Part shown: piece after piece, positions 40,463 through 48,329 of the stretch
Position numbering within the stretch: position 1 is the stretch's first letter
Layout of the letters: every line of letters begins with the position of its first letter
Origin: Phycicoccus endophyticus
Lineage (GTDB): Bacteria > Actinomycetota > Actinomycetes > Actinomycetales > Dermatophilaceae
Assembly (NCBI RefSeq): GCF_011326735.1
Contig: NZ_JAANCN010000001.1
Coordinates: forward strand, 248,001-312,000
Length of the DNA stretch: 64,000 nucleotides
Direction of reading: 5' to 3'
Position numbers and translations under genes: made by a program
The notes under the pieces: generated by a model
What the model was told of the DNA's origin: nothing
Databases searched by the model: none
Seen by the model: the letters and a program-made list of their open reading frames with translations, nothing else

Positions 40463-41809
40463 ATGGTCCGTGACTCCACCGCAGCGGTGCTGCGCCGCAC
40501 CGCCCTCGACCGCCAGCGCTCCGGGCGGGTGCCCGGTCTCCACGCCAGCGTCGTCAGACACGGGGAGCTGCTCTGGGAGGGCGCGATCGGGACGGCAGAG
40601 GTCGGCACCGAGCGCGTACCGAGCCGCGAGGACCAGTTCCTCGTCGCCTCGAACACGAAGACCTTCGTCGCGACGATGGTCATGCAGCTGCGCGACGAGG
40701 GCCGGCTCTCGCTCGAGGACCGCCTCGCCGACCACCTCCCGGGGCTGCGTCACGACGTCACGGTCCGTGACGCGCTGTCGCACGTGAGCGGCCTGCAGCG
40801 GGAGCCCGTCGGTGACGTCTGGGTGACCCTGCGCCACCCGGACGAGGAGGCCCTGCTGCGCGAGGCCGACTCGGCCGAGGCGCTCCTGCGGGCGGGGGAG
40901 CAGTGGCACTACTCCAACCTCGCCTTCGCCCTCCTCGGCCAGGTCGTGGCCCGGCTCGACGGCAGGGCGTGGCACGAGTCGCTACGCGCGCGCCTCCTGG
41001 AGCCGCTGGGGATGACGCGGACCAGCGTCGGCTTCGACGGCGGGAGCCGTGCCCACGGCTACTACGTCGGGCCGTACGACGACGTGCCCCGCGCGGAGCC
41101 CGTCCTCGACCTCGCAGCGACCGGGCCGGCCGGGGCGCTGGCGTCCACCGCCACCGACCTCGCGCGGTGGACCGCGTTCGTCGCGGACCCCGACCCCGAC
41201 GTCCTGGCCCCCGCGACGATGGACGAGATGACCCGCCCGCGGGCCTTCGTCGACGCCGAGGGCTGGCAGATGGGGATGGGCCTCGGCTTCTTCCTGCTGC
41301 GCTCACCCGGGGGCCGGGTGCTCGCGGGGCACACCGGAGGGATGCCGGGGCACGTCACCGGGGTCTTCACCGACCGGGCCACCGGCACCGCAGGGGTGGT
41401 CCTGATGAACGCGAGCACCCCGGGCGACCCGGCGGGCTTCGCCGCCGCCCTCGTCGACGTCGTCCTCGACCGCGAGCCGCCCGAGCCGGAGCCGTGGCGA
41501 CCGGGGACCACGGTGCCCGACGACCTGCGCCCGCTCCTCGGGCGGTGGTGGTCCGAGGGCCGGCCCTGGGACTTCTCGGTCCGCCAGGGGCAGCTCGAGG
41601 TGCGGTCGCCGGACTGGCCGGCCGACCGGGAGCCGTGGACCTTCGAGCGGGTCGGCCCGGACGTCCTCCGCACGACCACCGGGGCCGAGCGGCACGAGCC
41701 GCTGCGGGTGCTCCGCGGTCCCGACGGTGGCGTGGAGTCGCTGCGGTGGGCCACCTACCGGGTCACCCGCGAACCGCTGGGGTTCGGTGAGGAGCCGTCA
41801 GCCGGCTGA
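40463..41809 (+). CDS. Serine hydrolase of the beta-lactamase/PBP class C family
   Basis: A 448-residue protein with the class C serine hydrolase motifs: SxxK as SNTK (in VASNTKTFVATM), YSN (QWHYSNLAFALLG) and HTGG (LAGHTGGMPGH) in place of KTG. A C-terminal lipocalin-like domain (PDDLRPLLGRWWSEGRP) is present, as in EstB and D-aminopeptidase relatives. No signal peptide is visible, so it is probably cytoplasmic. Esterase or peptidase activity is more likely than antibiotic resistance. Confidence 0.85.
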   Translation: MVRDSTAAVLRRTALDRQRSGRVPGLHASVVRHGELLWEGAIGTAEVGTERVPSREDQFLVASNTKTFVATMVMQLRDEGRLSLEDRLADHLPGLRHDVTVRDALSHVSGLQREPVGDVWVTLRHPDEEALLREADSAEALLRAGEQWHYSNLAFALLGQVVARLDGRAWHESLRARLLEPLGMTRTSVGFDGGSRAHGYYVGPYDDVPRAEPVLDLAATGPAGALASTATDLARWTAFVADPDPDVLAPATMDEMTRPRAFVDAEGWQMGMGLGFFLLRSPGGRVLAGHTGGMPGHVTGVFTDRATGTAGVVLMNASTPGDPAGFAAALVDVVLDREPPEPEPWRPGTTVPDDLRPLLGRWWSEGRPWDFSVRQGQLEVRSPDWPADREPWTFERVGPDVLRTTTGAERHEPLRVLRGPDGGVESLRWATYRVTREPLGFGEEPSAG

Positions 41810-42652
41810 GGTGCCACCGTCTGCCTCGACCGTGTCGAGGTCCCGCTCGGCGTAGCGGCGGTGCCACCACTCCTCGTTGAGGACCACGTGCAGCGGGTGG
41901 CTCGCGGGCATCGTCTCACCGGCGGGCGGCCAGCCGACGCCCTGGGGTACGGTCAGCTCGCGCTCGAGGTCGGCGTCGGTCAGCCCGTCGACGACCTGCC
42001 GCACCATCGCCATCCGCTCGGACCGCAGCGCGAGCACCGTGTCGAGGTCCGGCCGGGCGGCACGGTCGCGTGGCACGCCCGGCGTGTCGGGCATGCCGTC
42101 CCACGGGAGCGACAGCGGGTGCCACGGCGACGGGTCGCCGAGCACGACGCGGCCGACCCAGGACTCGGTGGCGAAGCACAGGTGGCGCAGGGTTTCGGTG
42201 AAGGACCACTCGTCGTCGACCGACGCGTGCAGCTGTTCGGGCGCGAACCCCCGGGCGCGCTCGACCGTGCCGGCCCACAGCCGCTCGACGACGTCCCAGG
42301 CCTGCCGGAAGCCCTCGGCGTCGGTCGGCTTCATCGCCGCGTAGTCGGGGTACCGGCGGGCCAGCTCGGCCTCGACGAGCGGCGCCACCTCGACCCCGTT
42401 GACGACGAGGCCCTCCACGTCACCGCTGATCTCGACCCGGCCCTCGAGGGAGGCGCCCCGGACGACGACGTCGGCGAGGAGGACCTCGGTGAGCCGCAGC
42501 CCGGTGAGGTCGGCGTCGCTGACGTGGGCCCCGCGCAGCCGCACCTGCTCGGCCCGGGCCCCGGAGAGGTCCACCTCGTGGGCTGTGACGTCGCGCAGGA
42601 CGACCCGCCGGGCACTCGTTCCGGACAGGTCGACGTCCTCGTGGTCGCTCAT
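41798..42652 (-). CDS. DinB-superfamily protein with pentapeptide-like N-terminus
   Basis: A 284-residue two-part protein. Residues about 5-75 show A/V-D-L-S/R pentapeptide-like repeats (VDLSGTSARRVVLRD, VRLRGAHVSDADLTGLRLTE). Residues about 110-280 form a four-helix DinB/YfiT-like domain with WSFTETLRHLCFATESWVG and a late HVVLNEEWWHRRYAERDL, where the histidines may bind metal. Such proteins can be thiol-transferases or metal-dependent hydrolases. The end overlaps the convergent serine hydrolase by 12 bases. ATG 42652 is preceded by TACGGT. Confidence 0.75.
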   Translation of the reverse strand: MSDHEDVDLSGTSARRVVLRDVTAHEVDLSGARAEQVRLRGAHVSDADLTGLRLTEVLLADVVVRGASLEGRVEISGDVEGLVVNGVEVAPLVEAELARRYPDYAAMKPTDAEGFRQAWDVVERLWAGTVERARGFAPEQLHASVDDEWSFTETLRHLCFATESWVGRVVLGDPSPWHPLSLPWDGMPDTPGVPRDRAARPDLDTVLALRSERMAMVRQVVDGLTDADLERELTVPQGVGWPPAGETMPASHPLHVVLNEEWWHRRYAERDLDTVEADGGTSAG

Positions 42653-42659
42653 GGGCGTG

Positions 42660-42665
42660 ACCGTA
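42660..42665 (-). promoter_or_regulatory. -10 box of the DinB-family gene, leaderless
   Basis: On the minus strand TACGGT lies seven bases before ATG 42652. Confidence 0.45.
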
Positions 42666-42726
42666 GCGAGCGATCCGGACACTCGGCGTCCGCAAGGGCC
42701 GGATGTGCCCGGCGACCGCGCCCGGC

Positions 42727-42732
42727 TAGCCT
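42727..42732 (+). promoter_or_regulatory. -10 box of rsmB, leaderless
   Basis: TAGCCT ends six bases before GTG 42739. Confidence 0.5.
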
Positions 42733-42738
42733 CCTCGG

Positions 42739-44229
42739 GTGCCCGACCGACCCTCCCGATCCCACGGTGGCGGACCGCGCCGCCGCTCCCGCACCGCGCC
42801 GTCCGAGCGCACCCGCCGCGCGGAGCCGACCCGCTTCGCCGCCTACACCCTGCTGCGCGCCGTGGCCGACGGGGCGTACGCCAACCTCGAGATGCCGCGC
42901 ATCCTCCGCCGGCGCCGCCTCGAGGGTCGCGACGCCGCCTTCGCCACGGAGCTCGCGTTCGGGACGGTGCGCTGGCAGGGGCTGTACGACCGCATCGTCG
43001 CGGTGGCGGCGGACCGTCCGGTCGAGCGCATCGACCCGCCCGTGCTCGACGTGCTCCGCCTCGGCGTGCACCAGCTGGTCGGGATGCGGGTGCCCGCGCA
43101 CGCCGCCGCCGACCAGACCGTGGGGCTCGCGCGCGCCGTCGTCGGCCAGGGCGCGTCCGGTCTCGTCAACGCCGTGCTGCGCCGCGTGGGCGAGCGCGAC
43201 CTCGAGGAGTGGACCGATGCCGTGACGCCGGAGGGCGGCGGTGTGGCGGCCCTCGCCGTGCGCCACTCGCACCCCGAGTGGGTCGTCACCGCGCTGCGGG
43301 CCGCCCTGCTCGGGCACGGCCGGGCCACTCCCGACACGGTCGACGCCGAGCTCGCGGCCCTCCTCGCCGCCGACAACGCGCCCCCGCAGGTGCACCTCGT
43401 CGCCCGCCCCGGGCTCGCCACCGTCGACGAGCTCGTCGCTGCCGCCGACGCCGAGCCGAGCGCGACCTCCCCGATCGGCGTCGTCCTGCGCGGTGGCGAC
43501 CCCGGGCGGGTCGCCGCGGTGCGCGACGGCCGGGCCGCGGTGCAGGACGAGGGCTCGCAGCACCTCGCCCTCGCGCTCGCTGCCGTCGAGGTGGCCGACG
43601 GCCTCCCGACCCGCTGGCTCGACCTGTGCGCCGGTCCCGGCGGCAAGGCCGGGGTGCTCGGCGGGCTCGCGCTCGAGCACGGGGCCGACCTCACCGCGGT
43701 CGAGGTGAGCCCGCACCGCGCCGACCTGGTCCGCTCCAGCCTCGGGTCGCTCGCCGAGCGCGCCGAGGCGGTGGGGCGCAGCGTGGAGGTGCGCACGGCC
43801 GACGGTCGCGAGCTGGGTGCCGAGGAGCCCGGCCGGTACGCACGGGTTCTCGTCGACGCACCGTGCACCGGCCTCGGGGCCCTGCGGCGTCGCCCCGAGG
43901 CACGGTGGCGGCGGCAGCCCTCCGACCTCGCGACGCTCGGCCCGCTGCAGCGTGCGCTCCTGGCGTCGGCGCTCGACGCCGCCGCGCCCGGAGGGGTGGT
44001 CGCCTACGCGACGTGCAGCCCGCACGTCGCCGAGACGCGGTTCGTCGTCGCCGACGTCCTCAAGAAGCGCGACGACGTCGAGGTGCTCGACGCCCGGCCG
44101 TCCCTGCGCGACGCCCACGGTGAGCAGCTGCCCGAGCTCGGCGACGGCCCGCACGTCCAGCTGTGGCCGCACGTCCACGGCACCGACGCGATGTTCCTCG
44201 CGCTGCTCCGGAAGCGGGCGGCCCGATGA
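42739..44229 (+). CDS. rsmB: 16S rRNA (cytosine-5)-methyltransferase RsmB-like
   Basis: Methylates a cytosine in 16S rRNA with SAM. The 496-residue protein has a NusB-like RNA-binding domain (about 33-170, RFAAYTLLRAVADGAYANLE) and a Rossmann methyltransferase with LDLCAGPGGKAG (near 295), catalytic Cys376 in DAPCTGLGALRRRPE and Cys426 in ATCSPH. Highly basic first 30 residues are typical of actinobacterial members. The stop overlaps the next gene. Confidence 0.93.
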   Translation: MPDRPSRSHGGGPRRRSRTAPSERTRRAEPTRFAAYTLLRAVADGAYANLEMPRILRRRRLEGRDAAFATELAFGTVRWQGLYDRIVAVAADRPVERIDPPVLDVLRLGVHQLVGMRVPAHAAADQTVGLARAVVGQGASGLVNAVLRRVGERDLEEWTDAVTPEGGGVAALAVRHSHPEWVVTALRAALLGHGRATPDTVDAELAALLAADNAPPQVHLVARPGLATVDELVAAADAEPSATSPIGVVLRGGDPGRVAAVRDGRAAVQDEGSQHLALALAAVEVADGLPTRWLDLCAGPGGKAGVLGGLALEHGADLTAVEVSPHRADLVRSSLGSLAERAEAVGRSVEVRTADGRELGAEEPGRYARVLVDAPCTGLGALRRRPEARWRRQPSDLATLGPLQRALLASALDAAAPGGVVAYATCSPHVAETRFVVADVLKKRDDVEVLDARPSLRDAHGEQLPELGDGPHVQLWPHVHGTDAMFLALLRKRAAR

Positions 44230-44633
44230 CCCCGGCGGAGGAGGTGGCCCGGGCCACGGAGGCCGCGTACGACGCAGCCTGGAACCGCGCCGACGTCGAC
44301 GGGCTGCTCTCCTGCCTCACCGACGACGCCGTCCTCGTCAACCCCTCGGGCGAGGAGGCCCGGGGCCGGGACCAGGTCCGCACGGTGTTCGAGGGGCTGT
44401 TCGCCGGCTGGGCCGCCGGGTCGCGCCACGAGAGCCGCGTCGTGCGCGCCGACGCCGTGACCGACGACGTCGTCGTGCTCGACGGCGTCGCGCGGCTCAC
44501 GGGGCTGGGCCCCGACGCGCCACTCGCCGTCGGTGACGACGGGGTCCTCGTCCACGAGTTCACCGAGGTCCTCGTCCGACGGGACGGGCGCTGGCTCCTC
44601 GCCCACGTCCGGGCGCACGCGTCCCGTGGCTGA
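44226..44633 (+). CDS. NTF2-like (SnoaL/SgcJ type) protein
   Basis: A 135-residue NTF2-fold protein: helix VARATEAAYDAAWNRADVDG, then LLSCLTDDAVLVNPSGEEARG and the sheet ending VLVRRDGRWLLAHVRAHA. This is the SgcJ/EcaC-like pattern in which small molecules are bound in the cone. ATG 44226 overlaps the rsmB stop (ATGA). Function unknown. Confidence 0.75.
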   Translation: MTPAEEVARATEAAYDAAWNRADVDGLLSCLTDDAVLVNPSGEEARGRDQVRTVFEGLFAGWAAGSRHESRVVRADAVTDDVVVLDGVARLTGLGPDAPLAVGDDGVLVHEFTEVLVRRDGRWLLAHVRAHASRG

Positions 44634-45132
44634 CGACGCGCTCGTCCGGCGCGAGCCCGTCCCGTCGGACGCCGAGGCCCTGGGCCTGATGCACCACCGG
44701 TCCTGGGTGGACACGTACGGCCCGCTCCTGCCCGACGGGTGGTTCGACGAGCACCCGGCGCAGGAGCGGATCGCGATGTGGCAGCGGGTCCTCGGGCTGC
44801 CGCTGCCGGACGGCGCCCGCCGCACAGCGGTGTTCGACCGCCAGGGGGTTGCCCTCGCGTGGTCGATGGCCGGCCCCGCCCGCGGCCACGAGGGCGTCGA
44901 GCCGGTCCGTGGCGAGGAGCTGTGGGGGCTGTACGTCGCCCGGGGGCAGCTGGGCACCGGGCTCGGCCAGGAGCTGGTCGAGTGGGCCGTCGGCGACCGG
45001 CCGGCCGAGCTGTGGGTGGCCGAGGGCAACGACCGTGCCATCGCGTTCTACCGCCGCAACGGCTTCGCCCTCGACGGGACACGTGCGGCGAGCCGCGGGT
45101 TCCCGCTCACCGAGCTGCGGATGGTCCGCTGA
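44626..45132 (+). CDS. GNAT-family N-acetyltransferase
   Basis: A 168-residue acetyltransferase. LWGLYVARGQLGTGLGQELV is the acetyl-CoA loop and VAEGNDRAIAFYRRNGFALD is the terminal strand-helix. HHRSWVDTYGPLLPDGWFD at the N-terminus is frequent among GNATs. GTG 44626 overlaps the preceding gene by eight bases. The substrate is unknown. Confidence 0.82.
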   Translation: MADDALVRREPVPSDAEALGLMHHRSWVDTYGPLLPDGWFDEHPAQERIAMWQRVLGLPLPDGARRTAVFDRQGVALAWSMAGPARGHEGVEPVRGEELWGLYVARGQLGTGLGQELVEWAVGDRPAELWVAEGNDRAIAFYRRNGFALDGTRAASRGFPLTELRMVR

Positions 45133-45141
45133 CCCGCGCCG

Positions 45142-45576
45142 TCACTCCCCGGGAGAGAGGGCGGGCAGGACGTGCTCGGCGAGCAGGGGCGCGAGGTCGT
45201 CCGGCCACGGCCGCTCGCGGGGGTCGAGCCAGCGCTGCTCCTCGATCTCCGACGCGGGCGCGTCGCCCATCGGCACCGGTGGGTGGGTGAAGACGACCGA
45301 CTCGACGGTGCGCCCCTCCTCGTTCGCGGCCCGGGCGGTGAACCGTCCGAGCCGCACGAGCCGGCCGAGGTCGAGGTCGACGCCCACCTCCTCGGCGGCC
45401 TCGCGCACCGCCGTCTGCTCGGCGGTCTCACCGGGCTCGTGCTTGCCACCGACGAGCATGAACCGGTGTGTGCCGCGCTCGCGGACGGTCAGCAGCCGCC
45501 CGGCGCCGTCCTGGAGGACGACGGCGCTGACCCGGATCGGCTCGGCGGGGTCGCTCGCGTCGCAGGGGGAGGTCAC
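45142..45576 (-). CDS. NUDIX hydrolase
   Basis: A 144-residue NUDIX protein; GGKHEPGETAEQ continuing into REAAEEVGVD gives the full Gx5Ex7REUxEExGU metal-binding box. The surroundings (AVVLQDGAGRLLTVRER, RFTARAANEEGRTVESVVF) are close to (deoxy)nucleotide pyrophosphatases that clean up damaged nucleotides. GTG 45576 has TAGGGT eight bases upstream and the gene is divergent from rpe. Confidence 0.85.
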   Translation of the reverse strand: MTSPCDASDPAEPIRVSAVVLQDGAGRLLTVRERGTHRFMLVGGKHEPGETAEQTAVREAAEEVGVDLDLGRLVRLGRFTARAANEEGRTVESVVFTHPPVPMGDAPASEIEEQRWLDPRERPWPDDLAPLLAEHVLPALSPGE

Positions 45577-45584
45577 GGTGTCCG

Positions 45585-45590
45585 ACCCTA
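45585..45590 (-). promoter_or_regulatory. -10 box of the NUDIX gene, leaderless
   Basis: On the minus strand TAGGGT lies eight bases before GTG 45576. It is only 12 bases from the -10 box of rpe on the other strand. Confidence 0.45.
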
Positions 45591-45602
45591 ACGGCCGCTC
45601 GC

Positions 45603-45608
45603 TAGGGT
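45603..45608 (+). promoter_or_regulatory. -10 box of rpe, leaderless
   Basis: TAGGGT ends seven bases before GTG 45616. Confidence 0.5.
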
Positions 45609-45615
45609 GGCTTGC

Positions 45616-46275
45616 GTGCTGATCTCGCCCTCGATCCTCGCGGCCGACTTCGCGAACCTCCAGTCCGAGCTCGAGGCGATCGCCACCGCCGACTGGGCCC
45701 ACGTCGACGTCATGGACAACCACTTCGTCCCGAACCTCACGCTCGGTCTGCCGGTCGTCGAGGCTCTCGTGACGGTGTCGCCGGTCCCCCTCGACTGCCA
45801 TCTGATGATCGAGGACCCCGACCGCTGGGCGCCCGGCTACGCCGAGGCCGGTGCGGGGTCGGTCACCTTCCACGTCGAGGCGGCCCATGACGCCGTCGCG
45901 ACGGCCCGAGCCATCCGAGCGGCGGGGGCGCGGGCCGCGTTCGCGCTCAAGCCGGGGACCCCGTTCGGGCCGTACGAGGAGCTGCTGGGGGAGGTCGACA
46001 TGGTGCTCGTGATGACCGTCGAGCCGGGCTTCGGCGGGCAGTCGTTCATGAGCGACCAGCTGCCCAAGGTCGCCCAGGTCCGCGAGGCCGTCCGCCGGCA
46101 CGGCGGCGAGCTGTGGGTACAGGTCGACGGGGGAGTGTCCGCGGAGACGATCGAGCAGTGCGCCGAGGCCGGTGCCGACGTCTTCGTCGCGGGTTCGGCC
46201 GTCTACGGCCGGGACAGCGCGGCCGACGCCGTCCGGGAGCTACGCGCCCTCGTCGAGCGGCACCGACACCCGTGA
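45616..46275 (+). CDS. rpe: Ribulose-phosphate 3-epimerase
   Basis: Interconverts ribulose 5-phosphate and xylulose 5-phosphate. The 219-residue TIM barrel starts [16 protein letters not shown] and has [18 protein letters not shown] with the catalytic Asp and metal ligands, [14 protein letters not shown] and [11 protein letters not shown] chose GTG 45616 because it gives the family start and fits the leaderless box; an in-frame GTG at 45607 lies within that box. Confidence 0.95.
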   Translation: MLISPSILAADFANLQSELEAIATADWAHVDVMDNHFVPNLTLGLPVVEALVTVSPVPLDCHLMIEDPDRWAPGYAEAGAGSVTFHVEAAHDAVATARAIRAAGARAAFALKPGTPFGPYEELLGEVDMVLVMTVEPGFGGQSFMSDQLPKVAQVREAVRRHGGELWVQVDGGVSAETIEQCAEAGADVFVAGSAVYGRDSAADAVRELRALVERHRHP

Positions 46276-46886
46276 GCAGCTCGCTCGCCGAGCGGCTCGA
46301 GGGTACCGGCGGCTACGCGCGCGACCTCGACCTCGTCGAGGGGCTCGCGGCCGGTGAGGTGCTCGACGGGGTCGAGCTCGAGGGGTGCCGGCTCGACGGC
46401 TGCGACCTGGAGAAGGCCGTGCTGCGTGGGTGCACCTTCCTCGAGTGCACCTTCACCGGGTGCAACCTGACGATGGTCGACCTCGGCGGGTCGCGCTTCA
46501 CCGACTGCCGCCTCGTCGACTGCAAGGCGCTGGCCGTGAGCTGGGCACGGGCCGCGACCGCGCCACTGTCCACCCGTCCCTGGGACTTCGAACGGTGCCG
46601 TCTCGACCTCGGCTCCTTCCGCGACGGCGCGCTGGCCCGCTCCCGGTTCACCGGCTGCGGGCTCGTCGAGGTCGACCTCGCCGGTGCCGACCTGCGCGAT
46701 GCCGAGCTCACCGGGTGCGACCTGACCGGGGCCACCTTCGCCGGGACCGACCTGCGCGCGGCCGACCTGCGCGGGTCCACCGGCTACCTGCTCGACCCCG
46801 CGCAGAACCGGGTACGCGGCATGCGCGTCGACGCCCTCGCCGCCGGCGGGATCCTGCGCGCCATGGGGATGGTCGTGCAGGACTGA
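46272..46886 (+). CDS. Pentapeptide-repeat protein
   Basis: A 204-residue right-handed beta-helix protein. Cys/Leu/Phe-centred pentapeptides run through about 30-180, for example [34 protein letters not shown] and [18 protein letters not shown], interrupted by one loop at 92-115. The shape can mimic DNA (as MfpA/Qnr block gyrase), but many members have no known role. GTG 46272 overlaps rpe. Confidence 0.85.
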   Translation: MSSSLAERLEGTGGYARDLDLVEGLAAGEVLDGVELEGCRLDGCDLEKAVLRGCTFLECTFTGCNLTMVDLGGSRFTDCRLVDCKALAVSWARAATAPLSTRPWDFERCRLDLGSFRDGALARSRFTGCGLVEVDLAGADLRDAELTGCDLTGATFAGTDLRAADLRGSTGYLLDPAQNRVRGMRVDALAAGGILRAMGMVVQD

Positions 46887-46939
46887 GCGCGGTGAGCGAG
46901 GGCACAGCGCACGGCGGTGACGTCCCGCGGCGGCTGGGG

Positions 46940-46945
46940 CATAAT
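46940..46945 (+). promoter_or_regulatory. -10 box before the FMN riboswitch
   Basis: CATAAT lies nine bases before the first riboswitch stem, so the aptamer begins almost at the transcript 5' end. Confidence 0.5.
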
Positions 46946-46953
46946 CGGGCGCA

Positions 46954-47078
46954 CGTGCTCCGGGGTCGGTGAAACTCCGAACCGGCGGTGACAGTCCGCG
47001 ACCCGGCCGCAGCCAGCGGCCGGTTGACCAGGTGGAACTCCTGGACCGACGGTGAAAGTCCGGATGGTAGGCAGCACG
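46954..47078 (+). promoter_or_regulatory. FMN riboswitch (RFN element)
   Basis: Closing stem CGTGCT (46954-46959) pairs with AGCACG (47073-47078). Conserved aptamer segments are present in order: CGGGGTCGGTGAAACTCCGA, ACCGGCGGTGACAGTCCGCG, the variable hairpin GCCGC...GCGGC, then GGTGGAACTCCTGGACCGAC and GGTGAAAGTCCGGATGG. FMN binding should reduce expression of the riboflavin transporter downstream. Confidence 0.95.
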
Positions 47079-47138
47079 GACGGCAGGACGTGCCGGTCCC
47101 TCGTGGGCGCGGTCCGTCCCGCGGTGGAGTCCCCGGAG

Positions 47139-47173
47139 TTCGTCCGAGAAGCACAACGAACCCGAAGGACGAA
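47139..47173 (+). promoter_or_regulatory. Ribosome binding site sequestering hairpin of the FMN riboswitch
   Basis: TTCGTCC (47139-47145) can pair perfectly with GGACGAA (47167-47173), which overlaps the Shine-Dalgarno AAGGA (47165-47169) of ribM. It is the likely expression platform, acting at translation. Confidence 0.6.
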
Positions 47174-47181
47174 CACCTCTC

Positions 47182-47940
47182 ATGAACACCCTCCTCGCGG
47201 CGGCCGACCCGTCGCAGAACCTCTTCCAGCAGGCGATCGACGCCGCCATCCCCATCGGCCCCTACGAGCTGCACTGGCTCGAGCTCATCGGGGTCCTCAT
47301 CGGCGTCGCGTCGGCGTGGTACGGCATGAAGCGGGCCGTATGGGCCTGGCCGGTCGGCATCGTCGCCAACGTCATGCTCTTCTTCGTGTACATCGGTGCC
47401 GCCTTCGGCGCCGACCAGCGCATCCCGCTCTTCGGGCAGTCCGGGCGGCAGGTGCTCTTCATCGCGGTCAGCCTCTACGGCTGGGTGCGCTGGGCCCAGC
47501 ACCGGCGGGCCGCGGGCGGCGTCGGGGGCGCACCGGTGCTCGTCCCGCGGTGGATGACCTCGCGGGAACGTCTCGTCGTCGCGGCGGGATGGCTGCTCGG
47601 GACGGCGGTGGTCTGGTACCTCTTCCTCCAGCTGTGGAACCTCGCGCCCGATCCCTACTGGACTCCGCAGTGGTGGTACTACGCCGCCGACGCGTGGATC
47701 TTCGTCGGGTCGTTCGTCGCGACCTACGCGATGGCCCGCGGCTGGAACGAGTTCTGGCTGGCCTGGATCGGCGTCGACCTCATCGGGGTCCCCCTGGGGT
47801 TCGCCACCGGGTACGTGCCGACGTCGGTGATGTACATCTTCTACGGCCTCTTCGTCCTCTACGGCTTCACCCAGTGGGTCAAGGTCACCCGGGCCGCCCG
47901 GCAGGAGGCCCGCGACGTCGACCCGGCACCGGTCGCCTGA
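47182..47940 (+). CDS. ribM: Riboflavin transporter RibM (PnuC-like)
   Basis: A 252-residue membrane protein of the PnuC superfamily with about six to eight helices. WLELIGVLIGVASAWYGMKR and WAWPVGIVANVMLFFVYIG are typical, as is a late WEFWLAWIGVDL-like segment (NEFWLAWIGVDLIGVPL). The FMN riboswitch upstream identifies the substrate as riboflavin or a precursor rather than nicotinamide riboside. It stands alone between rpe/pentapeptide and hisE, with a terminator-like hairpin after it. Confidence 0.92.
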   Translation: MNTLLAAADPSQNLFQQAIDAAIPIGPYELHWLELIGVLIGVASAWYGMKRAVWAWPVGIVANVMLFFVYIGAAFGADQRIPLFGQSGRQVLFIAVSLYGWVRWAQHRRAAGGVGGAPVLVPRWMTSRERLVVAAGWLLGTAVVWYLFLQLWNLAPDPYWTPQWWYYAADAWIFVGSFVATYAMARGWNEFWLAWIGVDLIGVPLGFATGYVPTSVMYIFYGLFVLYGFTQWVKVTRAARQEARDVDPAPVA

Positions 47941-47950
47941 GGGTCCCGAC

Positions 47951-47988
47951 GGGGGAGGGCGGCGTCCGCGGACGGCCGTCCTCCCCCC
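47951..47988 (+). terminator. Strong hairpin after ribM
   Basis: GGGGGAGG (47951-47958) pairs with CCTCCCCC (47980-47987), enclosing a further self-complementary GTCCGCGGAC. No T-run follows, as is common for actinobacterial terminators. It ends 14 bases before the -10 box of hisE. Confidence 0.55.
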
Positions 47989-48001
47989 GGCCAGGTCCCC
48001 G

Positions 48002-48007
48002 TACCCT
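48002..48007 (+). promoter_or_regulatory. -10 box of hisE, leaderless
   Basis: TACCCT ends eight bases before GTG 48016. Confidence 0.45.
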
Positions 48008-48015
48008 TGACCCTC

Positions 48016-48279
48016 GTGAAGACCTTCGACGCGCTGTACGCCGAGCTCGCCGACAAGGCCCGCTCCCGCCCCGAGGGGTCGGGCACGGTCGCCGCCCTCG
48101 ACGCGGGGGTCCACGCGATCGGCAAGAAGATCGTCGAGGAGGCGGCGGAGGTGTGGATGGCCGCCGAGCACGAGGGGCGCGAGCGCACGGCGGAGGAGGT
48201 CAGCCAGCTGCTCTACCACCTCCAGGTCCTCATGGTCGCCACCGAGCTGACCCCGCAGGACGTCTACCGCCACCTGTGA
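48016..48279 (+). CDS. hisE: Phosphoribosyl-ATP pyrophosphatase
   Basis: Second step of histidine synthesis: hydrolyses PR-ATP to PR-AMP. The 87-residue MazG-like protein has [16 protein letters not shown], which supplies Mg ligands, and [17 protein letters not shown] 48016 ([11 protein letters not shown]) is chosen over the TTG at 48007. It lies before hisG and separate from hisI (53.4 kb). Confidence 0.94.
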   Translation: MKTFDALYAELADKARSRPEGSGTVAALDAGVHAIGKKIVEEAAEVWMAAEHEGRERTAEEVSQLLYHLQVLMVATELTPQDVYRHL

Positions 48280-48329
48280 GCGCGCGACGCCCATCCGCCA
48301 CCCACCCAACGGACCCCGAGGACCCACTC

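Noticed and set aside
40463-41809. Antibiotic-resistance beta-lactamase
   Set aside because: The motifs fit a class C-like esterase/peptidase (HTGG instead of KTG) and there is no signal peptide, so resistance is unlikely.
44226-45132. NTF2-like and GNAT genes as a possible toxin-antitoxin or resistance pair
   Set aside because: Both are common stand-alone families, larger than typical toxin-antitoxin genes, and merely overlap in an rsmB transcript.
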